Positions 47,048 through 57,493 of a DNA stretch of 64,000 nucleotides are shown here, piece after piece (the first letter of the stretch is position 1; every line of letters starts with the position of its first letter). Under the pieces are notes generated by a model, which saw only the letters and a program-made list of their open reading frames with translations, ran no database searches and was not told the DNA's origin. The DNA comes from Oscarella lobularis (taxonomy: Eukaryota; Porifera; Homoscleromorpha; Homosclerophorida; Oscarellidae), in NCBI RefSeq assembly GCF_947507565.1, contig NC_089183.1:2852001-2916000 (forward strand), given 5' to 3'. Position numbers and translations under genes: made by a program.

Positions 47048-49032
47048 ATGGCAGTTGAAGGCGGCGAGATTCGAGAGCCAACTCGAGTCTACCTTCCGAG
47101 CAACGACGATTTCGACGATCTAGATCACTCGCCAGAGAAAGTTTTCCTGTACAATCTCGCTGCTTGCCTAACTGAGAGCGGGGGACCAGACTGTAATCTG
47201 AGAGTAGATCTAGATCACGATCGCGCTGCAGATCCCCCTCCAAGCTGGCAGATGCACGCGGAAAGTCTGTCTCAGAAGGCTCATTTCATCGGCATCGTAT
47301 GCAAGAAAGTTTCCATCTCGGAAAGCACCCCTCTGTTGTCGAGACGAGAGCCCGGGAGTTCCAGACGACAGCACTGGAATTCCCATATAGTTCACCTTCA
47401 GGAAAGTACGCCACAATACACAGAAGAGGACTTTTACAATCATTATTTCACAAACCAAAGAATAAATCCGCGCATCTTCCTTATTCAATTGGATGTAAAA
47501 GATGAAAAGAGTGTTCCAGGACCTTGGAAGCGATATCCTCTATTTGTCATTCCGTCGCGACCCACCGCAGAGAACAACGATGTTCAAAAACTAGCTCGCT
47601 TTATCTGTGGACGAGAGCCTCCACCAGCACCAATTATCGTCCCACCTACAATCAGAGATAAGATGGCTTCAGAAACAGCAACGGAATGGGTACACGTGGC
47701 TGAAGAAAGAATGCCGCAAGCCAAGGTACGAGCGTTCACTTGTATGCCTAGTTCCAGCCTAGCCTGTAAACTATCGTCAGTCGTGTATGACGTTTAGTGT
47801 GAATGTGTTTTATTCCCTTAATTAAGATTAAACAGAAAGAGATAGCTCTAACCGGAGGATCCTCACTGAAACAGTTTGCCACAGCAACTTGGATAACAGC
47901 AGTGCTTATTTCGGTAACGTATAAATAACAAAGATGCATTTTTATGGCTGACTTCATTTTAAGATAATGTTCGTTATGCCCTTTACCCTGGGCTACATTA
48001 ACAACCTCGCTTCTCCAGTTGCTTATCAAGCGTTTCTGTTGTGCAATTTTTCTCTGCGTCAGTGGGCAATGATTTTTGGACCGTTCCTTTTTATAATATC
48101 TATGGTGATTATGATTCCGCTGCGTATGTTTTTACCTAAGCGCAGAAAAAAAATCAAAAACGACGACGACGACAACGTTGGGTACACGCATTGCTTCAAG
48201 ACTATCACTGGATTCTCATACGCTATTGTACATATCACAAGACTTTTAATTAACGCTATCTTTATCTGCACTTTTCCTAATTTAGACTACGTATGGGATC
48301 AGTTATGGAGCAATTTTTTTGCTCCTGATGATACCGCTTCTGATTCATTTTAGAGTATGTGTTCAAAACATTTTTGTCATTTAATGATGATATGCTTCAG
48401 GGCTTGAGTACCAAAAATCTGACGTGTGCCCTAAACAAGGGAATGGAGATGCTTGGAGACCAGACGTTAACAGCTGACGCAAATTACCTAGAAGCCAATG
48501 CACTTGAATACATCCAGAAACTGGTAAACAGCCAATGAAGGTTATCGTGCATAACTTAGTGTGCTAGGGTAATTGCTGTGGCATTGATTCCTACCATGAC
48601 TGGCAGGAGTACAGCTTCGGAAAAGGACTATCAACAACTCCAGGACTCTCTCTTCTGCAACTCAATGCAAAGAATTTTTCTTATTTACCGCCAAGCTGCT
48701 GTGTGGGCAATGACGACTTCTGTCACGTAACGTCAGGAAAAGCTAAAACAATGGTAAGAACCGTTTCAACGTAACACAGTTCTAGTGTAAGGCTTTAGGG
48801 ATGCTTGCAAGTACTAGAGAAAGATGTTAAGAGTTTTGCATTCAAATACATTCTTGGCTACAGCTTGTCCGCTGCTTTATGTATTACAGCGGTACGTTTA
48901 AATATCTTTTGGTGTCATTGTAAAGCTAAGATTCTGGTTTTCAAGGGAATCGTCAGCGCATTCTATTACAGACACCTCACTAAGAAATGGTACCTCGAAC
49001 ACGTTCAGAATCAACACGTCAGATTTCCGTAA
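47048..49032 (+). CDS. SEFIR-tetraspanin fusion protein
   Basis: Seven exons, all separated by phase-0 introns: 47048-47725, 47827-47913, 47964-48290, 48401-48523, 48568-48753, 48799-48891 and 48946-49032 (526 aa). The first 226 residues hold a diverged SEFIR-like fold: VFLYNLAACLTES, CNLRVDLDHDR, SWQMHAESLSQKAHFIGIVC, IFLIQLDV. A Pro-rich linker leads to a tetraspanin layout: TM1 (WITAVLIS/IMFVMPFTLGYI), TM2 (MIFGPFLFIISMVIMIPL), TM3 (LLINAIFICTF), a large loop with NCCGID and SCCVGNDDFC, TM4 (YILGYSLSAALCITA) and a short basic tail. No signal peptide is needed; the SEFIR part would be cytosolic. The last exon is the least certain, since exon 6 can also read through to the same stop. Confidence 0.65.
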
Positions 49033-49542
49033 AGTTGTTGTATATGACGTACCGTCGCTAGTAGCAGAACCTGGTATCGTGATATTGCAATCGTATCACA
49101 CAGCCGTTACAATCCTTTGGTGTGCACAATACAGTACTACTGTACACCCACTATCAGATAAGAAACGGCTTTACGTGCAGACAAGTCTCAGTGGCATTGT
49201 ACTTGCGTCACATTTCTGCGCATTGCGACAGAGTCTGCGCGCATTCCGCTATTCCAAATGAATGAGAACGGACAGACGTTCGGGTCTAAGAATGTGGCAG
49301 GCGACGAGAGACAAGTACCATGCACTGAAACGTCCTGTCTCCAAGGTCAACGCATATGGCCTCTGCACACAAGCGTGAGGAACGAGAACGTCTAAAACGC
49401 GTTCTTCGAGCTACGGCTGGCTATCAGGTTGATTCTTTTGCACGGTCACGCCTGTCTTTTGCGTAGAAACCGCTGTCGATACCAGTAATCCGTGCTGCGG
49501 GGTCGGATGGCTGCGCCACCGCGGATGCCAACGGCCAACGGT

Positions 49543-49625
49543 GTAGCCTCGCGTGCGGGGCCGTGCCAGGCCCTTCTCCTCCGATCCCGAATAAACCCCG
49601 GCCGAAAGGGGCCACGCGAGGCTAC
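49543..49625. repeat. 13-bp perfect inverted repeat in a GC-rich stretch
   Basis: GTAGCCTCGCGTG (49543-49555) and CACGCGAGGCTAC (49613-49625) pair perfectly around a 57-nt loop that contains a smaller CCCC/GGGG hairpin. It could be a structured RNA or the remains of a small element; no known RNA family was recognised. Confidence 0.6.
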
Positions 49626-49769
49626 AACGGCGGATCGCGAAGGAGATTTCACGCACGCACACTCCGTATCAACCAGCCATAGTTAGGGACGACTTTCCTG
49701 TTTCGCCTAACCGTGGACGAAAAGCGACGCTACGTAGGAGCGGAAATGCCACGTCCATCAGAATTGTTT

Positions 49770-49910
49770 ACGCCTTTCTCTTTCTCCGCGGCTTCTTCCG
49801 CTGTTCGTCGCGGCTATTTGCCATCACTGCACAACGAATGCACCGTCTGAACAACTTCGCGTGCAAGCAACGGCTCCCAGACGGCGATTCTCTCCGTCTC
49901 GTGCCTTCCG
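49770..49910. repeat. Dispersed upstream repeat, copy 2
   Basis: This stretch matches 44324-44490 in order and spacing of its conserved blocks, with small deletions. It lies about 180 bp upstream of the BTB 2 start codon. Confidence 0.7.
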
Positions 49911-50086
49911 CGACGTGCGTTAGACAACCACACCCGACTGTCAGCACCAGCAGCAAATTAGCACCAAGGCAATCATTATCAGAGCGTTTGAGTCTCTCGC
50001 AGACTTAGAGCGAGAGGTGTCTAGCTCACGTGCTAAAGCACGTTCACTCCCAACTACTCACCGTACGCGACTCCGTCTTGGTAATC

Positions 50087-50848
50087 ATGGGTGATGAGAC
50101 CGTCTCTTTTCCCGATTTTGAGGAACCGTGGAAAAACAGCGACGCTACGCTGATCGTAGAGGACAAAATTTTCTACGTTCATCAGATTGTGCTCGGCGTG
50201 GCGTCACCCTTCTTTGAAACTCTTTTTGCTGAGGCCAAATTTGCAGAAGGAACGACTAAGACAGCGACACTGAAAGGAAAAACAGCTGCTGATGTTCGCG
50301 ACTTGCTTCAGGTTTTGTATCCTCCGCACAAGGATCTAACAAGCAAGTGCAATAAGTAATTGGAAGGTGGTTTTAAATTAACCAACCGTCTATGTCTAGA
50401 AAGCATGATCAACCGTATTTTGCCTCTTGCCGAAGAGTTTCTCATGCTAGGAATAAAAAGAACGTGCGAAAAAGCTTTGCTCAGTTATGGCAAATTTGAC
50501 CTCAACTCAGTCGTCTTGGCAGATTGTTACAATCTGCCTCGTTTGAGGGAATCTGCTTTAGAGTACATAGGAAACAAATATTCCTTTCGTAGTCTTCTGA
50601 ATGACGAATTGTTTAAAAAGTTAGAGGGATCGAGTAAAAGTCAGATACTTGAAAAACGAATTCGACACGTTTTTGGCCGTCTCCCTAGAGACGTTGAGCA
50701 GCTTCTTCTTGATTATGAAAGAACCAATGGTAAAGTCAACATATCTAAAGTCAAGGAAAAATTGGTGCAAGTGTGCACGCTTGAACCACATACGTTGTCA
50801 ACTGATAAAATTTCAAGTTTTGGACTGTATTCAACTCCCTGCTGGTAG
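50087..50848 (+). CDS. BTB/POZ-domain protein 2
   Basis: Two exons, 50087-50342 and 50400-50848 (234 aa). The intron has a GC donor (ACAA then GCAAGT); joining there restores the frame and aligns LTKSMINRILPLAEEF with LTENLIDKILPLADEF of BTB 1. BTB domain: NSDATLIVEDKIFYVHQIVL, ASPFFETLF, LLQVLYPP. The BACK-like helices follow (LADCYNLPRLRESALEYIGN). If only GT donors were allowed, the frame would end at a stop 6 bp after the exon boundary. It is shorter than BTB 1 at the C-terminus. Likely substrate-adaptor or oligomerisation role, from family only. Confidence 0.78.
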
Positions 50849-51643
50849 ACAACATGTACTATTTGGTTTTTCAACACTTATGACTAAATTGCTCAATCGT
50901 GGTACAGTAACTCATTTTTTGTTAGGAGACTGAGGTTTACCTACTGCAAATATAATCAATTAATTAAATATGTTTTAGGGAAATGCTAGTAGCACCGTAC
51001 TTCAATTTCAGGAACCTGACTTGAAAAATGTGACGAGACAACAATGAGTGAGAGTGGACTGCAATGTGATAGAACAATGCCACTGTCGTTCTCCAACTAA
51101 CCAAATGATGGAACCTCTATAGACTTGGCAACTTTGATTTCACGTCTCCCCAAACAAGTGGGAGACGCGAGGACTGCTAAGATGCGCTCATTGATTTTTT
51201 TTTCGTCCAGAGATGATTGGCCTTGCACCGGCTCTCCTATCGGCGTTTAGCTTCTCTTCGCTTCGTTACAGTCATTTTGGGAGAGGGGACGTCAGTATCC
51301 CTAATCCCAGTACAGTGCAGTACGCTTAGGCAAACGACAGGTACGAAACGGAGTCGACCATGGCGGGGGAAAACGACAGCTGTAGACGATGCGATGACAG
51401 GGTTCTCCCCCGATGCGCGAAGATGCGCGAAGCGAACGCTTGCAACGGACCCGTATGTTTGTTGGGTGGAGCTGTCTACTCACTTTCACCACGGATACTT
51501 CTTCTAGTATCCGTGCTTTCACTCACTCTCGGTCATTCGCGTTGCCTTCAAGCATCTGTGCTGAAAGATTTGTTGTAAGTCGTAGTTAGGCCGCATCTTT
51601 ATCAGGCTAGTCTCTGTAGACCCATTTATTCCGTAGAGCCAAC
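50849..51643. other. Spacer between BTB 2 and the first large GTPase
   Basis: No gene with recognisable features is seen. Short plus-strand frames at 51217-51578 lack homology that I can identify. The last part should include the GTPase 1 promoter and 5' UTR. Confidence 0.35.
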
Positions 51644-54600
51644 ATGGGTGACCCAAAATGGAAGCAATTTCTTAATCCTGTGATGAGCGAAGCAGTTGAT
51701 GCTCTCGCTAGCCTTATTTCAGCAAAACTCTTTGATAAACTACTGGAAAGAAAGTGTCTCACCGATGAACAATATGAGAAATTAGTTCAAAGTCTTGACG
51801 ATTCTCAGATCATCTCGAGTGAGATTGCTCGCAAACTGTTTCTAACGCTAAAACGCCTCCCGCATCCATCGTTTGACAATTTCTGCGCCGTGATAGAGCA
51901 CGTCTATGGGAATAATGACCTCTTTTGTTGTTTGAACCCTTCTCTGCAAAAATCGAAGGATGTGGACACTGCAAGCCAATCCTGTGAACAATTTTCTGAC
52001 ACTTTTTCTGAAGACGACGTATTACCGGTAGATATTTTTGTTGATGAAAAGCTAATGGAAGAGTATAAACCTCATCATGAATGTGTCGTAGGCTTAGTTA
52101 AATCAAACATAGCGATGCCTGAAATGAAAACTGGAAAGCTTCGAGTTTATCTTCAGAGTCTCTCCAGCATGAAACTAAAACATCCTTACAAGAAGCGAGT
52201 TGGAAATGAAATTGTCATTTCTGAGAGTTGTGGTCTAAGAATTTTCCTACCAGAAACAACAACGGAGCATTTCGAGAAGCAAAAAAAGATCATTTTTCGA
52301 AGGGTTTCTAGCTTATTAGACTTCACAAACATAGAGATTCTGCCAGGAAGTTGTTACGTTATTCTCTCTCTTAGAGGAATTGACTTTGTGAGATTCCTAT
52401 GTAATCTACATGATTCTCGATTACTGATTCCTTTTATTCAACTTGACCCTAAAGTTGAGATTGAGTTTGACAGCCTTCGTCCTGTCAAAATGACTTGTCT
52501 TTTGAAGCAGACAGTGATGATGTCAACAGTAGCACATGCTCTTCCTGCAGTCAAGCAAACAGCTAGTAGGCTAAGTCGTCTTTTAGCCAAATGCCAGGAT
52601 TGCTATTATTGTCTTGATACTATGGCAAATCTACAGAGCGAAGTACGTCGGAGAGTAACACAGACCGCTCTGCAAGGTTCAGTAAACGCGAGGGGTGCAT
52701 AGCATGAATAAACGGTTTTATTTGCAGGAAAAGAAAGAGAAAGAGCAAATTTGCAACCTACAGTTATCAACCCAACCGCTGTTTTTAAGGTAATTGCATG
52801 GTTTCTTTGATGGTTTCATACAAATGTTGGACTTTAGAATGCAGAAAGAAACCTCGATAATTGGGTACTTCTTTGTTACAGATTACACTGTACATTTAAA
52901 ATTATACGTTGTCTTTTATAGGCTGCGAACATTTTGAAATCTAGAAGAGAAACTCTTATACCCCAACGTCTGCTAATTTCTTCACTTGCTCGCTCCTATT
53001 CCACTCTTCGCCAGTCCCTCAGCGTCACTCGAAAGTCTGCATCTCAGGCTAAAGGCGACGAGTCTCGAGATGATTCTGACTCTAATGATACGAATGTTTG
53101 CCAACTATGCGAACTGTACGGCGAGAAAACGAAGGCCGAAGTTGTCTGCATTAGCGGCTGCAAGCTCGATCACCACTGCATGGATTGTTGGGAGCATGCC
53201 CACAAAAGACCCAAACTGCGCAACCACAAGTATAAAAGAGTTTCGGATCCTTTTAAGTTTGAGAGAAAACAAACAGCACTAAACTTGGTGAGAAACGAGA
53301 AAATTTCAACGTTGCCCAAATCGACTTTACCTTGGAAGACTCTAGCACCAGGTTTGTTTCAGCTTTTTAAAGTTGTCTTGGCCGATACCGATGAAAAGGT
53401 AGTGGTTGTAGAGGAAGAACTTGCCGGTCTCTGCAACACGTTTACACCTAATTGTTGTACTCTTGATTGTTCTGAAATTGACTTTAACTCGTTGAAAGCG
53501 CTTTCTGTCACTCCTATTGGACTAGTAGGAGACAATCGAGCAATTCATGGTTTCCTTCAAAATCATCTTAAGCTCAAGGATGTTGACTACAATACAATGG
53601 TTGATCCTGATGTCTGCCCCGCCGGCTTGTACGCCCTCATGCCCAACAAATCGACGCTTGTCGTATTTTACTGGCGATTAGGCCGTCACACGGAAAACAA
53701 TAGAATTACCTGTCAAATGTTAAGGCACGTTAGAGATTTATGTCACGAAGTTGTCGTGTGCATTGAAGAAAAAATCTTGTCAAATCTGAAATTTCCTCGA
53801 CCACAAAAAAGAGATCATCTGTTAATGTACAAACACGTAACAATAGACAATGAAGTTATTAAACACCAAGCAAGAGCCTCAAATGGGTTTGACGCTGCTT
53901 TTGAAGCCACAAGCGAGAAAGTCGTTCTTTCTAATAACGAACTGAATGTGTATTTGTGCACTCCTTCCCTTCATCGATCATCGTTCAAACAGTCGTCTAT
54001 GAAAGACAGATATAAGGTTTTCAGGCTTGAAGTAACAAATGACGAGAAAGTTGCTGCTGACGCTGATCCAAACCATACGTTTCGTCCTCTGTTCAAGTTT
54101 TTACGTGGCGCTGAGATGAGTCTACAAATAGATGACTTAGAAGTGAAAGCCTTGTTCTCGTCATCATACGAAGACAACATGATTCTTGTAGCATGTTCAA
54201 GACCAAGTGGTATTGGAAAAAATCGTGCTGATGGTGACAGTGACATGGTTGTCTATGTCGATAATTGGAGAAATTTGACAGATAACGTATTTAAACGTTT
54301 TGTGAAAAAACACATTAGCCTGTTGGCTTTTGATGCAAAAACACGGCTTTTGGCATTGTGCTACAACGACAGGAAACAAATCGCTATTTTTGAGTTCACA
54401 GAATATTTTACGAACCTCAAACACTATTCTGACATTTCATTGAATGACATCTCTATACAAGAGGTTTTGCATATGCAATTTATACAAGGGAAAAAAGAAA
54501 TTCTCTTAGTTGGCTCAAATTCAAAAGGCTACATTTACAGCATCAAATATCATGTTTTTACCGCCGGCGTTTTGAATTTGGAAGTAGAAGAAGAGTCATT

Positions 54601-56209
54601 GGCAGATGTTATTTCTTACGATGACTTTGTAATTACTGTAACAAAAGAGGCTGCCAGCGACAAAAAGGAAGGAGTCAAAACAGAGAGTTGTCGGTGCAAT
54701 TTCAGCGTTAGAGCGTACTCTTCTGAAACGCGTGATCTACTTTGCAAGGAAAAGTTGTACACGTTTGTCAACGTAAGCCAAAAGTCTAAGTTTCGCCTAG
54801 TTGAGCTTTCGTCTCAGCTGCACCTAGTTTGCATTGACGTTACTTCAGGAAAATGTCAGTCTGCTCGTCTCAGCCTTATTTCACCTGGCACAAACATCGT
54901 TACAATGCAGGCTTCCAGTAGAGAAAATGACGATTTAAAAGACAATGAAATTTTGGAAAATTTTCTTACAATTTTTCGAAAGTACCCAATAACCAATAGC
55001 TATGCAAAAGAAACCAAGCCACTTAGAGTTGCATTTGCTATTCCAAACCAGCCCAATCCATACGCCTTTCGGAAAAGTTTTCAAGATAATGTGGAATCAT
55101 ATTTTCACAGCATGTTTAGAGCTCTTCAGGCGGAGACAGGAAAGCAAGTAGACCAATTAGAAAAAGGAATGAGGCTTCAAACTTGTTTTACTGATGACAT
55201 GTCAGCCGTCTTTTCTTATCCGTACGAACCAGTGAAAGTCAGTGACTTTGTCTTGGCCGTATCGACCGCTGTACCAATCCAAATTGCCAGACCAGAAAAT
55301 AATCGTCTAATTCCCCTGACAAAAGGAGGGAACGTCGTGCTTGCTGGATCATTGTCTTCAACTGATGACGTCAAAGCCGCCTTTTCTTTTGGGGTATATG
55401 AAGCAGTCTTGCGTTACGCAAAAGCACCGGCAAAAGTAATATCAGCTACAGGCATGAAAAGAGTTGGTAAAAGTTTTCTGCTCAATCACATGACGGGTTC
55501 TCTGTTTGACGTTGCTGGTGGCAGAGGTACACAGGGAGTATGGATGGCTATTAAACTTTATCCAGACGTCACTGTTATCGCACTTGATTTTGAAGGCTTT
55601 GGCTCTTCTGAAAGAAGCACGATAGAAGACGTGCTCATGGTTCTTTTTGGCGCTGCAGTAAGTTCACTGACTGTGTTGAAAATGGCGCCTCGATTCGACA
55701 AGAATACAAGGCGACTGTTTGACTTCATACAAGAAAGCGCCAACCGGTTTACACTTACGCAAAGCGACACAAAGCAGCTGTTTAACGGAAAGCTTGCCAT
55801 TCTTTGCAAAGACGTACCCTTCGGTGATTCTACAGCCATTAGATATGAGATAAAAGCTAAAATAGAGGAAATGCTGAAGAATACTTCTCACAACAATTTT
55901 GGTACTAAATTATATAGTGAAAAGCTTCGTGTTTTAACCTCGGAAACATTTGGAAAAGAAGATATGTTCGCAAGTTTTGACATGATAAAAGAGTACCTTC
56001 ATGAGCAAGAAGAAGGATTGTCTGCTACAGAAAAAAGCCTTAAAGTTACAGACAATCCTGAGGACACTGGCTGTCAACGCCAACGCCAACGCCAACGCAT
56101 TCTTTCTGCAAGCAGTATCGCTCATGTAATGAAAACTGCTCTTGCCAAAATATATTTGCTGGACTGGAAATCTTTTGAAAATGCAGAACTTGAAGAAATC
56201 CATGCTTAA
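51644..56209 (+). CDS. CARD / B-box / GVIN-like large GTPase 1
   Basis: Three exons, 51644-52676, 52728-52789 and 52922-56209 (1460 aa), phases consistent. Residues about 15-95 form a CARD-like death fold (LASLISAKLFDKLLERKCLT, RKLFLTLKRLPHPSFDNFC). Around residue 420 a B-box-like zinc finger starts (VCQLCELYGEK, CKLDHHCMDCWEHAHKRP). A long unassigned region shared with GTPase 2 follows. Near residue 1209 the P-loop GMKRVGKS opens a GBP/GVIN-class G domain with switch DFEGFGSSER near 1254 and CKDVPFGD later. The frame stops shortly after the G domain, so it lacks the Cys-rich C-terminus of GTPase 2. A GTP-driven assembly or sensor role is inference from GBP and very large inducible GTPases. 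Confidence 0.8.
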
Positions 56210-57493
56210 CTGAAGTTACACGTTAAATCTGCTGTGACACGTGGCGCCACGTCATTGTGGTGTTGTTAAGTGTTTAGGATTAGAATGAGTGTGTTTTTTT
56301 GTATGTAGAAAGAGTTTTATGTAAAGTGATGCTGTCTAGCTTTGTTAGACTAAGGTAGAAAAACAAATAAGTTCTTTGCGGTCGTTCTGAGAAAGACGTG
56401 CAATTTTGAGGTGCCTGGTAGCTAATTTGATCAAGCCCAAACGGTGAAAGTATTATGCTTCCATTGGGAAAGTGGAATCGATCATTCTGTTGTGACAGGC
56501 AGAGGACATTGTCGAGTACGATGCAAAAGAGCTCGATCCGCCACTTGGATGAGGATCATGAACTCTTAGAGGAGTCCCTTCGTGGCAACGCTCAATACCC
56601 AAGCATTCGAGAGAATTGCGAAAGCAAGAAAGAATGTGAGAGCAAGATCGAGGAAAAGGCGTGCATGGAGAGGCTCCTCTAGCCGTCGGGTTTCCTAGTA
56701 CTGCCACGCTTACATGCATGTGCAGTTCATGCACGACGTCGCGAAGACGGCCCAGATCCTAATTGGTTTTAGCGAGCACCGTTCATGAACGTCTGAGCAT
56801 AGATACTGGAGTATCTATGGTCTGAGCGTTGCCTCAACAGTCGATCACCGAAATCGTGAATTGTCCTGGTTTTCCGTCTTCTTTTGAGAGCACGACACCT
56901 ACTGATAGGTCAGCGAGAACTAAAAATAATTCCCTAAATCCCTAAGTATTCGATCGTCCGAGGGGGCTTTCCGCTTCGTGAAAACGATTGTTCAGACACA
57001 GATTGACAGCCTTGGCTGCGCCTCGGATGCCTTGCGCGTCAGATATGCTCAAACGCCGAAAAATCGTGAGTTCCCAGTCACTTGATCACTTTCTAGTCTG
57101 AGCATACCCACTTTTCTTTCCGCCAGCTTCGCATCGACAGGGATATAATAGCCTGGCATCGCAAGACACGCAAGCGAACTTTAGTTCACAACCACGTGAT
57201 CATTTTGCAGTCTGAGCATGCCCACTGACCTCCGGCACCGTCCCTCTGGCCCTCTGGCCCTCTGAGAGTTTCTCGCTCCGCATGGCAAGCGATCGAGCAG
57301 TGAATGCGCTCTAACTTCCTTCTAATTGACGATTCCTAGAAGAGGTCGCTCTTACGCGCATCTCGTGAGCTCTTGTACCAGTTGGTGCCAGCCATCGCCC
57401 ACATATCCAGGAACTTTTCACTCCTACATGCACCTCGTGATTTCTCTTGTTTGCGATTTCGTCTTCTTGGCAACCGCTAGAAAACGCTTCGAA
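56210..57493. other. Spacer between the two large GTPase genes
   Basis: No gene is seen. It contains a 22-bp palindrome (56798-56819), two related blocks with the core GTCTGAGCATRCCCAC (about 57076-57115 and 57187-57230) and a triplicated GGCCCTCT near 57240-57262. Confidence 0.45.

Larger units (their letters stand above)
49033..50086. other. Intergenic region with hairpin and dispersed repeat copy 2
   Basis: No gene is proposed. It holds a GC-rich hairpin (49543-49625), dispersed repeat copy 2 (49770-49910) and the probable BTB 2 promoter, including AGCTCACGTGC near 50022. Confidence 0.4.
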
